Shown in pieces: positions 1-6,194 of a stretch of 9,130 bases of DNA; the stretch's first letter is position 1; each line of letters starts with the position of its first letter. The DNA comes from DATIRA01 sp964553405 (GTDB lineage Bacteria; Pseudomonadota; Gammaproteobacteria; Steroidobacterales; Steroidobacteraceae). Where the stretch lies: NCBI GenBank assembly GCA_964553405.1, contig CAZKLS010000110.1, positions 1 through 9,130 on the forward strand, written 5' to 3'. A model generated the notes under the pieces. It did no database searches. It was not told the DNA's origin and saw only the letters and a program-made list of their open reading frames with translations. Made by a program: the position numbers and the translations under genes.

Positions 1-551
1 CCGGGGTCCTTGACGCCTCGGCGCGACTCCACGCCCGAGCTGACGTCCACGCCGAACGGTCGCACCCGGCGCAAGGCCTCACCGACGTTCGCGGCGCTGA
101 GTCCACCGGCCAGCACGAGTTCTGTCTCGTGCGCGTGCACGGCCGCCGCCTGCCAGTCTGCCGTCTCGCCCATGCCGCTGCGGGCGCCTTCGAGCAGCAC
201 TCGCGCCGGCGGTGACTGCGGCCATGGTCCCGTGCTGCGCAGCACCGGCAGCAACTGCTGCCGCGCAGGCAGCCGCAGCGCGAGCAGGTCGGCGAGATCC
301 GCCTGTATCCAGTCCGGCCGCAGGCGCTCGATCACGGCGTCCACGAGCGCCTGCGCGGGATGCAGGAAGACCGCGACCCGATCGACGCCCGCCGGCACCG
401 CGGCCTGCAGCGCTGCGGCCGCCTCGAGCGACAGATGTCGCGGCGAAGCCTCGTGAAAAACGAAGCCGACCGCCCGGGCGCCCGCCTCGCCCGCGGCCTC
501 GATCGCCTCGACCGTCATCATGCCGCAGATCTTGATCCACAGTCGCGACAT
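1..551 (-). CDS. trpF: Phosphoribosylanthranilate isomerase, 3' end cut by window edge
   Basis: Cytosolic TIM-barrel enzyme that converts N-(5'-phosphoribosyl)anthranilate to CdRP, the step before TrpC. I translated the frame by hand from ATG at 551; 183 codons are visible of a usual ~200-210, so only the last helix is missing. Seen: KICGMM at residues 7-12 with the catalytic Cys9, GFVFHEASPRHLS at 29-41, the phosphate-binding strand LAGGLSAANV at 147-156, and FGVDVSSGVE at 166-175. These identify TrpF securely. Odd points: the usual QLHG motif reads QADL (83-86), the catalytic-acid strand LLD reads LLE (Glu121), and the following GGTG is replaced by SGMGE. The start lies 4 bases after the trpC stop, with only a weak purine stretch (TTGAG) in front, so translation is probably coupled to trpC. 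A divergent but active TrpF is the likeliest reading. Confidence 0.93.
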   Translation of the reverse strand, partial: MSRLWIKICGMMTVEAIEAAGEAGARAVGFVFHEASPRHLSLEAAAALQAAVPAGVDRVAVFLHPAQALVDAVIERLRPDWIQADLADLLALRLPARQQLLPVLRSTGPWPQSPPARVLLEGARSGMGETADWQAAAVHAHETELVLAGGLSAANVGEALRRVRPFGVDVSSGVESRRGVKDP

Positions 552-555
552 CGGC

Positions 556-1383
556 TCAACGCCGCAGCGCTGCGCGGCCCGCGGCCAGCAGTTCGCGCAC
601 GCCCTGCTGCGGATCCTGGCGCTGCATCAGGCTCGTGCCGACCAGCGCGAGCCGGTAGCCGAGCCGGGACACGCTGGCTGCCTCGGCGGGCGACTGCACG
701 CCGCTCTCGGCAACCGCCGGCCACTCCGGCGGCAGCTGCGAGCGCAGCGCGAGAAAGCGCTCGAAGTCGATCTGCAGAGTCTCCAGGTTGCGGCAATTGA
801 GCCCCATCAGCACCTGCTCGTCGCGGCCCACGCGCTTCGCGGCGAGTTCGCGCGCGAGCTCGAGGTCCTCGACGTCAAAGGCTTCGAGCAGAACGAACAG
901 GCCGTACTCGGATGCGCAGTCGAGCATTTCCTCGAGCCGCTCGCGACCGAGCAGCTTGACGATCAGCAGGGCGCCCGAGGCGCCCCAGGCCCTCGCCTCG
1001 AGCAACTGGTACGGGTCGACCAGGAAATCCTTGCGCATCACCGGCACGCCGTAGCGCCCGAGCGTGTCCGCGGCCAGCTTCAGGTGCTCCAGGTCGCCGT
1101 CGAAGCGGGTCGGCTCTGTCAGTACCGAGACGATTGCGGCGCCGCCCTCGGCATACGCCTCGAGCCGCCCGACGGGATCGATCGTCTCCGCGGAAAGATC
1201 ACCCAGCGAGGGCGAACGAAGCTTCAGCTCCGCGATCAGGTCGAAGCCTTCCGCGCCGAGCGCGAGCGGCGGCGGCGGCGGTTCGGCGAGCGCCGCGGCG
1301 CGCAACGCGGCCAGCGGCACCCGCTCGCGGACCTGCTCGACCCGCTCGAGACTGGTGCGCTGCATTTCGGAGAGAAGACCCAT
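556..1383 (-). CDS. trpC: Indole-3-glycerol phosphate synthase
   Basis: Cytosolic TIM-barrel enzyme that decarboxylates and cyclises CdRP to indole-3-glycerol phosphate. The 275 residues match the usual 250-275 of a monofunctional enzyme; there is no fused TrpF domain. Compared with Sulfolobus IGPS, the catalytic set is present: Glu52 and Lys54 in IAELKLRSPS (50-59), general acid Lys118 in MRKDF, Glu167 in LLEAFD, Asn196 and Arg198 in GLNCRNL, Ser227 in AESGV, and the phosphate loop GTSLM at 249-253. A Pro run lies at 35-39 in the N-terminal extension. The ATG at 1383 is the only reasonable start: the frame upstream closes with TAG inside the heptamer repeat (1417-1419). No Shine-Dalgarno sequence is visible before it (CCAAATACTGCCC precedes the ATG). 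It follows trpD after a 134-base spacer and precedes trpF by 4 bases. Confidence 0.97.
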   Translation of the reverse strand: MGLLSEMQRTSLERVEQVRERVPLAALRAAALAEPPPPPLALGAEGFDLIAELKLRSPSLGDLSAETIDPVGRLEAYAEGGAAIVSVLTEPTRFDGDLEHLKLAADTLGRYGVPVMRKDFLVDPYQLLEARAWGASGALLIVKLLGRERLEEMLDCASEYGLFVLLEAFDVEDLELARELAAKRVGRDEQVLMGLNCRNLETLQIDFERFLALRSQLPPEWPAVAESGVQSPAEAASVSRLGYRLALVGTSLMQRQDPQQGVRELLAAGRAALRR

Positions 1384-1397
1384 GGGCAGTATTTGGA

Positions 1398-1474
1398 AGT
1401 GACTAGGAACTAGGAACTAGGAACTAGGGACGAGGGACTAGGGACTAGGAACTAGGGACGAGGGGCCAGGGGCT
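1398..1474. repeat. Heptanucleotide tandem repeat in the trpD-trpC spacer
   Basis: Eleven consecutive 7-base units with no gap, 77 bases, plus-strand consensus AGGRACT. In order from 1398: AGTGACT, AGGAACT three times, AGGGACG, AGGGACT twice, AGGAACT, AGGGACG, AGGGGCC, AGGGGCT. Units vary mainly at positions 4 and 7 and decay at both ends. The junctions create seven CTAG tetramers. Because 7 is not a multiple of 3, the array puts TAG stops in the minus-strand frames and cannot be coding for long. On the operon transcript it reads as a C-rich, G-poor tract (32 C, 12 G by my count) directly upstream of trpC. Heptameric short tandem repeats are known as a class in cyanobacteria; I cannot tell whether this one is dispersed in this genome. 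Confidence 0.95.
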
Positions 1475-1517
1475 CGCCGCCCTGCGCTTCTTGACACTAT
1501 CCGCGACCCGCTGGTCA

Positions 1518-2543
1518 CTACCCGCTTCCTCCAAATTCCCTCAGCCTCTCCAGCATGCGTGCCGCGTCACCTTGGTCGATCGCCGACTGTGACTTCTCCA
1601 AGCCCTCGGCCATCGTCGCCACGGCACCGACCAGTTCGAGCACGAGCGCGGCGTTCAGCACCACGGCATCGCGGTGCGGCCCCCGGTCGCGTCCCTCGAA
1701 CACTGCACGCAGCGCTTCAGCATTGTGCGCCGCGTCGCCGCCGGCGAGATCGGACGCACTGCATCGACTCATGCCCAGCTCGCGTGCGTCGCGCTGTTCA
1801 CGCGCGACCTGCCCGGGCCTGACGTCGTAGAGCTCGAACGGGCCCACCGGAGTCGCTTCGTCCCAGCCCGGGTCACCGTGAATCACGAACGCGCGCTCGA
1901 TCGGCATGCCGGCCAGCGACTCGGCGATCAGCTTCGCCGCCGCGGAACTGTAGGCGCCGATCAGGCTGAACGGCGGTTCCGCCGGATTCGTCAGCGGTCC
2001 GAGCAGGTTGAATACGGTGCGCACACCGAGCGCCCGGCGCACGGGCGCGACGCTCTTCATCGCCGGGTGGTAGTGCGGTGCGAACAGGAAAGTGAAGCCT
2101 GTGGCGGCGAGACAGTCGCCCGCACGGGCTTCGTCCAGCGGCAGCGAGAGCCCCAGGCACTCGAGCAGGTCGGCGCTGCCCGAACGGCTCGAGACCGAGC
2201 GGTTGCCGTGCTTGACCACCCTGACGCCCATCGCAGCCACCAGCAGTGCGGCCGCGGTGGAGAGGTTGAAGCTGCCCGAGGCATCGCCGCCGGTGCCCAC
2301 CACGTCCACGGCCGGCGAACCGACCGGAAGCCGCGGCCTTCGCGCCAGACCGCGCATCGCCCGCGCGAAGCCGCGCAGCTCCGCCGGCGCGATGTCCTTC
2401 GAGCGCAGCGCCGCGAGCAGCGCGCCGGCCATCGCCGGCTCCAGCGACGAGTCCGTCAGCGCCACCAGCAGCTCGGCCGCCTCCTGCTCGCGCAGGTCCT
2501 CGCGGCAGAGCAGCCGCTCGAGCGTCCCCGGCAGGTCGATCAT
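1518..2543 (-). CDS. trpD: Anthranilate phosphoribosyltransferase
   Basis: Transfers the phosphoribosyl group of PRPP to anthranilate, giving phosphoribosylanthranilate. The 341-residue length is typical for the unfused enzyme. Seen: the helical N-terminal domain (about 1-70), the PRPP-binding loop DVVGTGGD ending at residue 87, KHGNRSVSS at 111-119, the anthranilate-site Arg in APVRRALG (166-173), NLLGPLTNP at 179-187, and the metal-binding Asp-Glu pair at 228-229 (GWDE). The ATG at 2543 overlaps the trpG stop as ATGA and has GGGAG 7-8 bases upstream within trpG, so the start is well supported and translation is likely coupled to trpG. It ends with TAG immediately followed by an in-frame TGA. 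After it comes the ribosome-free spacer with the heptamer array. Confidence 0.97.
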   Translation of the reverse strand: MIDLPGTLERLLCREDLREQEAAELLVALTDSSLEPAMAGALLAALRSKDIAPAELRGFARAMRGLARRPRLPVGSPAVDVVGTGGDASGSFNLSTAAALLVAAMGVRVVKHGNRSVSSRSGSADLLECLGLSLPLDEARAGDCLAATGFTFLFAPHYHPAMKSVAPVRRALGVRTVFNLLGPLTNPAEPPFSLIGAYSSAAAKLIAESLAGMPIERAFVIHGDPGWDEATPVGPFELYDVRPGQVAREQRDARELGMSRCSASDLAGGDAAHNAEALRAVFEGRDRGPHRDAVVLNAALVLELVGAVATMAEGLEKSQSAIDQGDAARMLERLREFGGSG

Positions 2544-3148
2544 GTGCCCGCTCCCGGGTCCCGGCGGGCGGCGTCGAACCGCAGGAAGTTCTCCATCAGC
2601 CGTGGCCCGTCCGGCGTCAGGATGCTCTCCGGGTGAAACTGCACGCCCTCGACGACCAGCTCCCGGTGCCGCACGCCCATGATCTCGCCGCGGTCGGTCA
2701 GCGCCGAGACCTCCAGCACGTCCGGCAGCGATTCACGTCGTGCGATCAGCGAGTGGTAGCGGCCGGCCTCGAACGGCTCGGGCAGTCCCGCGAAGACGCC
2801 GCGGTCGTCGTGTCGGACCATGGACACCTTGCCGTGCATCAGCCGCTCCGCCCGGACGATCTCGCCGCCGAACACCTCGACCAGCGACTGGTGCCCGAGG
2901 CAGACCCCGAGCACCGGGATCCTGCCCGCGAACGCCCTGACCATGTCCATCGAGACGCCCGCGTCGCGCGGCGTGCCCGGCCCCGGCGAGATGCAGAGGT
3001 GGGTCGGTTCCAGCGCCACGGCCTGATCCACCGTAATTGCGTCGTTGCGGTGCACCAGCACGTCGGCGCCGAGCACCAGGAAGGCCTGCACGAGGTTGTA
3101 GGTGAAGCTGTCGTAGTTGTCGATCAGCAGCAGGCGGGGCGCGCGCAT
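2540..3148 (-). CDS. trpG: Anthranilate synthase glutaminase subunit (class I amidotransferase)
   Basis: Hydrolyses glutamine and passes ammonia to TrpE for anthranilate synthesis. The 202 residues match the usual ~195-205. Seen: LLLIDNYDSFTYNLVQ at 6-21, the oxyanion motif SPGPGTP at 54-60, the nucleophile elbow GVCLGHQ with Cys83, HGK at 105-107, and the His172/Glu174 pair in VQFHPES. The catalytic triad is complete. The same frame is open far upstream, antisense-like across trpE, but ATG at 3148 is the true start: it shares one base with the trpE stop (TGATG) and has a strong GGGAGGG site 7 bases upstream. The 3' end overlaps trpD by 4 bases. In some bacteria TrpG also serves PabB in folate synthesis; nothing here decides that. 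Confidence 0.97.
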   Translation of the reverse strand: MRAPRLLLIDNYDSFTYNLVQAFLVLGADVLVHRNDAITVDQAVALEPTHLCISPGPGTPRDAGVSMDMVRAFAGRIPVLGVCLGHQSLVEVFGGEIVRAERLMHGKVSMVRHDDRGVFAGLPEPFEAGRYHSLIARRESLPDVLEVSALTDRGEIMGVRHRELVVEGVQFHPESILTPDGPRLMENFLRFDAARRDPGAGT

Positions 3149-4536
3149 CACAAGCCCTCCCGCGCGAGTTCCAGCGCGCGCCTGAGCACGGCGCTCTTGG
3201 CCAGCACCTCTCGGTACTCGTTCTGCGGGATGCTGTCCGCGACGATCCCGGCGCCGGCCTGGAAACTGTAGCTGTCGCCGTCGAAGACCAGCGTGCGGAT
3301 TGCGATCGCCTGGTCCATGTCGCCACCGTGGCCGAAGTAGCCGACGGTTCCACCGTAGAATCCGCGTCGCACCGGCTCGAGCTCGTCGATGATCTCCATC
3401 GCGCGCACCTTCGGCGCGCCGACCAGCGTTCCTGCCGGGAACGCCGCGGCGAACAGGTCGAACGCGTCCCTGCCGTGGGCGAGCTGTCCCTTGACGCCGC
3501 TGACGATGTGCATCACGTGACTGTAGCGCTCTATCGAGCGGTAGGGCTCGACCCGCACCGAACCCGCCGCGGCGACCCGGCCGAGGTCGTTGCGCGCGAG
3601 GTCCACCAGCATCACGTGCTCGGCGTTCTCCTTCGGGTCCGCGAGCAGTTCCTCCGCGAGCGCGAGATCCTGCTCCGGTTCGGTACCCCGCGGCCGCGTG
3701 CCCGCGATCGGGCGCATCTGCGCCTCGCCGCCCTGCAGCTTCACCAGCGCCTCGGGCGAGGATCCCACCACGACCCGCCTGCCGAGCTCGCAGTAGTACA
3801 TGTAGGGCGAGGGATTCAGCAGGCGCAGCGCGCGATAGACCTCGAAGGGATCGAGGTCGCAGCGGCCCGAGAAATTCACCGACAGCACCAGCTGGTAGAC
3901 GTCGCCGGCAGCGATGTATTCCTTGCTGCGCGCGACGCGCTCGAGGAACCCGGCCTCGGTGAGGCTGGGCTCGGGCTCGCCGAAGCTCGCGGCCCAGGCG
4001 GGCCCGGGCAGGCCGCCCCTGAGGGCACGGATCACCTCGCGCCGCAGGCCCTGGCGCTCGTGCTCGTTGCCGGCATGCAGCAGCGCGGCGCGGCGCGTCA
4101 GGTGGTCGAAGACCAGCAGCGAGCGCGGCGCAAGGTAATGCGCGTCCGGGCAGTCGTCCACGCGGCGCGCGTGTGACGGCAGCCGCTCGAAGTAGCGCAC
4201 GAGGTCGTAGCTCGCGACGCCGACCAGTCCGCCGAGCAGCGGGAACCCGCCACGGTCCGGCGTGGGTCTCGGCGCCGCGGCCAGCGCGCGCCGCAACGCG
4301 GCCAGCAGTTGCTGCTGGTCCGCCGGTCGGGGCAGTCGCTCGTCTCCGACGGACAGGCCGTCCGCGTCGAGCCGGAACTCGAGGCAGTCGCCGAACCCGA
4401 TGAAGGAATAGCGCGCGAGCCGCTCGCCGCCCTCGACGCTCTCGAGCAGGAAGCGCGGCCGGAAAGGCTTCAGCTTCAGATAGGCCGACACCGGCGTGTC
4501 GAGGTCGGCGGCAATGTCGAACAGGCCTGCGGTCAC
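3148..4536 (-). CDS. trpE: Anthranilate synthase component I
   Basis: Converts chorismate plus ammonia to anthranilate and is the feedback-controlled entry enzyme. Seen: allosteric Trp-site segments LLES (30-33) with ARYSFIG (41-47) and NPSPYM (241-246); PIAGTRPRG at 276-284, where Ala278 replaces the Lys found in aminodeoxychorismate synthase PabB; LVDLARNDLGR at 310-320; FPAGTLVGAPKVRAMEIIDELE around 366-387; AGAGIVADS at 427-435. It is therefore TrpE rather than PabB. The start is GTG at 4536: GAGGA lies 6 bases upstream and an in-frame TGA at 4546-4548 blocks extension. At 462 residues it is 20-40 shorter than many proteobacterial TrpE proteins, and the usual N-terminal segment before DTPVSAYLKL is mostly missing. 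It overlaps trpG by one base and is regulated by the attenuator upstream. Confidence 0.97.
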   Translation of the reverse strand: MTAGLFDIAADLDTPVSAYLKLKPFRPRFLLESVEGGERLARYSFIGFGDCLEFRLDADGLSVGDERLPRPADQQQLLAALRRALAAAPRPTPDRGGFPLLGGLVGVASYDLVRYFERLPSHARRVDDCPDAHYLAPRSLLVFDHLTRRAALLHAGNEHERQGLRREVIRALRGGLPGPAWAASFGEPEPSLTEAGFLERVARSKEYIAAGDVYQLVLSVNFSGRCDLDPFEVYRALRLLNPSPYMYYCELGRRVVVGSSPEALVKLQGGEAQMRPIAGTRPRGTEPEQDLALAEELLADPKENAEHVMLVDLARNDLGRVAAAGSVRVEPYRSIERYSHVMHIVSGVKGQLAHGRDAFDLFAAAFPAGTLVGAPKVRAMEIIDELEPVRRGFYGGTVGYFGHGGDMDQAIAIRTLVFDGDSYSFQAGAGIVADSIPQNEYREVLAKSAVLRRALELAREGL

Positions 4537-4575
4537 ATCGGTTCCTCAGACTGCGAGGACCCGGGGACGCGCAAC

Positions 4576-4610
4576 AAAAAACCCATCCCCGGAGGTTCGC
4601 GGAGATGGGT
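4576..4610 (-). terminator. trp attenuator: intrinsic terminator hairpin (segments 3:4)
   Basis: On the minus strand ACCCATCTCC (4610-4601) pairs with GGGGATGGGT (4590-4581) over 10 bp with one G-U pair, around a 10-base loop. The final stem T and five more T residues (4580-4576) make a T6 run. This is a textbook rho-independent terminator. It lies between the Trp-rich leader peptide and trpE, 39 bases before the trpE start, so it acts as an attenuator rather than the end of another gene. Confidence 0.93.
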
Positions 4611-4655
4611 CCCAAGAATCCTGCGAAACGAGACGTACGCGGCCGGCCCCTCTCC
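4601..4655 (-). promoter_or_regulatory. trp antiterminator pairing (segments 2:3)
   Basis: GGAGAGGGG (4655-4647) can pair with CCCATCTCC (4609-4601): 5 bp, one mismatch, then 3 bp. The downstream partner is the 5' arm of the terminator, so the two structures exclude each other. Segment 2 begins at the last base of the trpL stop codon, 11 bases after the third Trp codon. A ribosome stalled at the Trp codons would leave it free, whereas one waiting at the stop would cover it. I did not find a strong 1:2 protector hairpin; only an imperfect pairing with GCGCCACTCC is possible. The structure is read by eye, without energy calculation. Confidence 0.8.
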
Positions 4656-4711
4656 TAGGAGTGGCGCCACCACCATGGGCAATCCGTCGAGCGGTCCGGG
4701 AAGGCGTTCAT
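4655..4711 (-). CDS. trpL: trp operon leader peptide
   Basis: An 18-codon reading frame, MNAFPDRSTDCPWWWRHS, with three consecutive TGG codons at 4675-4667 and a TAG stop at 4657-4655. Its function is to sense charged tRNA-Trp: slow decoding of the Trp run lets the antiterminator form and trpE be transcribed. The run of Trp codons, the promoter just upstream, and the competing hairpins just downstream make the identification firm despite the small size. No clear Shine-Dalgarno site precedes the ATG (AGCGCGAG only), and the predicted transcription start lies only a few bases before it, so it may be translated from a near-leaderless end. The frame is open further upstream, but the promoter occupies that part. 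Confidence 0.92.
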   Translation of the reverse strand: MNAFPDRSTDCPWWWRHS

Positions 4712-4721
4712 CTCGCGCTGC

Positions 4722-4750
4722 AGTATCCACGGGGGACTGATGAGCGTCAA
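4722..4750 (-). promoter_or_regulatory. Sigma70-type promoter of the trp operon
   Basis: TTGACG (4750-4745, 5 of 6 matches to the -35 consensus), a 17-bp spacer, and GATACT (4727-4722, 4 of 6 to the -10 consensus). Transcription would begin near 4713-4716, just before the trpL ATG at 4711. No palindrome resembling a TrpR operator is visible in or around it, which fits control by attenuation alone. It lies in the 5' region of the divergent aminotransferase gene. Confidence 0.75.
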
Positions 4751-4817
4751 CAGGCCACACCGGCGCCTGCCGGGACGGCCTAGAATCGAGCACCGCCAGT
4801 CAAGTGGATGGATTCCA

Positions 4818-6191
4818 GTGAACCCTCGCTCAATGGGCGGCATACGCCCGGAACGGATCGCCGCGCTCATCGACGCAGAGCGGGCCGAGTACGTCCGGTC
4901 ACATCCGCGCTCTCTGCAGCTTGCGGGACGTGGCATCGCGGGCTTCTACGCCGGCGTGCCGATGCACTGGATGCTCGACTGGTCGATGCCCTACCCCTTC
5001 CTGGTCGAAGAGGCACGGGGTTCGGTGCTGCGAGACCTGGACGGCAACGAGTACGCCGATTTCTGCCTGGGCGACACGGGATCGATGTTCGGCCATTCGC
5101 CGCAACCGGTCGTGCAGGCGATCAGGCATCAGGCCGACCGCGGGCTGACCTACATGCTGCCGACCGGGGACGCGATCGCGGTCGGACGCCTGCTGCAGGA
5201 ACGGTTCGGGCTGCCGAACTGGCAGGTGGCGACGACGGCCACCGACGCCAACCGCTTCGCGCTGCGCGTCGCCCGCGCCGTGACCGGGCGGCCGAAGATC
5301 CTCGTTTTCAACGGCTGCTACCACGGCACCGTCGACGAGACCTTCGTCCGGCTGGTGAACGGACGCCCGGCGAACCGCCCGGGGCTGCTCGGCCAGGCGG
5401 CCGACCTGACCACGCTGGCCCGGGTGGTGGAATTCAACGACCTCGGGGCCATCGAGCGCGAGCTCGCTGACGGCGACGTCGCCTGCGTCATTGCCGAGCC
5501 CGTGATGACGAATTCGTGCATGGTGCTGCCGGAGCCGGGATTCCACCAGGGCTTGCGGAGCCTGACCCGCGCAGCGGGCACATTGCTGCTGATAGATGAG
5601 ACGCACACGATCTCGAGCGGGCCGGGTGGCTACACGCGCGAGCACGCACTGGAGCCGGACCTGTTCGTGGTCGGCAAGCCGATCGCCGGCGGAGTCCCGG
5701 CCAGCGTGTGGGGCTTCACCGAGGACGTCGCGCGCGCACTCACCGAGGCGCGCGACCAGCTGCCGCCGGGCCACTCCGGGATCGGCACGACGCTCTCGGC
5801 GAACGCGCTGTCGCTGGCCGCGATGCGTGCCATGCTCGAGCAGGTGATGACAGCCGAGGCCTACGCGCACATGGACCGGCTGGCTGCGACGCTGGCCGGC
5901 GGGCTCGACGCCGTCGTGCGGGAATTCCGCCTGCCCTGGCACGTCGTCCGGGTGGGTGCCCGGGTCGAGTTCATCTGCGCGCCGGGGCCGCTGCGCAACG
6001 GTTCCGAGGCCGAGGCGGCGCACGCGCCGGCGCTGGAGCGCGCGATCCACCTCGCGCTGCTGAACCGCGGCTGCCTGATCGCGCCGTTCCACAACATGAT
6101 GCTGGTGGCGCCGTCCACGACGCCGTCCCAGGTGGAGGCGCTGCGCGGCGCCTTCGAAGCGGTGGCGTCGCGACTCGCGATCGGGCCCTGA
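4818..6191 (+). CDS. PLP-dependent class-III aminotransferase, HemL-like, substrate unknown
   Basis: A fold-type I PLP enzyme related to glutamate-1-semialdehyde 2,1-aminomutase and class-III transaminases, presumably cytosolic. Numbered from GTG 4818 (457 aa): VLRDLDGNEYADFCLGDTG at 70-88, the cofactor segment ATTATDANRFALR at 138-150 in place of HemL's SGTEA, GCYHGTVDETF at 166-176, IAEPVMTN at 225-232, the pyridine-N Asp260 in LLIDETHT, Schiff-base Lys287 in VVGKPIAGG, and phosphate-binding GTTLSAN at 323-329. These support an active PLP enzyme. The substituted SGTEA motif and the ETHTISSGPGGY segment argue against a true HemL. The start is uncertain: ATG 4740 would overlap the trp promoter, GTG 4818 has a weak GGATGG upstream, and ATG 4833 is also possible. 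It is divergent from trp and stops 3 bases from the next gene. No link to tryptophan metabolism is shown. Confidence 0.9.
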   Translation: MNPRSMGGIRPERIAALIDAERAEYVRSHPRSLQLAGRGIAGFYAGVPMHWMLDWSMPYPFLVEEARGSVLRDLDGNEYADFCLGDTGSMFGHSPQPVVQAIRHQADRGLTYMLPTGDAIAVGRLLQERFGLPNWQVATTATDANRFALRVARAVTGRPKILVFNGCYHGTVDETFVRLVNGRPANRPGLLGQAADLTTLARVVEFNDLGAIERELADGDVACVIAEPVMTNSCMVLPEPGFHQGLRSLTRAAGTLLLIDETHTISSGPGGYTREHALEPDLFVVGKPIAGGVPASVWGFTEDVARALTEARDQLPPGHSGIGTTLSANALSLAAMRAMLEQVMTAEAYAHMDRLAATLAGGLDAVVREFRLPWHVVRVGARVEFICAPGPLRNGSEAEAAHAPALERAIHLALLNRGCLIAPFHNMMLVAPSTTPSQVEALRGAFEAVASRLAIGP

Positions 6192-6194
6192 CCG

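Noticed and set aside
1387..1395. AATACT-type -10 just before trpC as an internal promoter
   Set aside because: It matches 4 of 6 bases, but the 17-bp upstream position falls in the repeat (CCTAGT) and is not a -35 box.
1401..1474. The G-rich strand of the heptamer array as a G-quadruplex
   Set aside because: Most units have only two or three consecutive G and the loops are uniform but long; four strong G3 tracts in a row are not present except weakly at the 3' end. Not claimed.
1491..1496. Perfect TTGACA on the plus strand in the trpD-trpC spacer, suggesting a promoter antisense to trpD
   Set aside because: At 17 bp the downstream hexamer is GTCACT and at 18 bp TCACTA, neither like a -10 box. 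Treated as chance.
3149..4615. Long minus-strand reading frame continuous with trpG through the whole trpE region
   Set aside because: It is a high-GC shadow frame rich in Arg, Ala and Gly; trpE in the other frame has all family motifs, and trpG has its own start with a strong ribosome site.
4781..4786. TAGAAT as a plus-strand -10 box for the aminotransferase
   Set aside because: The hexamer is close to consensus and well placed before GTG 4818, but no acceptable -35 box lies 16-18 bp upstream. Not strong enough to list as a promoter.
4740..4817. N-terminal extension of the aminotransferase from ATG 4740
   Set aside because: GGGGGA precedes this ATG, but the extension is Arg/Pro-rich, without family similarity, and would cover the trp -35 box. 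I prefer GTG 4818, though the choice is not settled.
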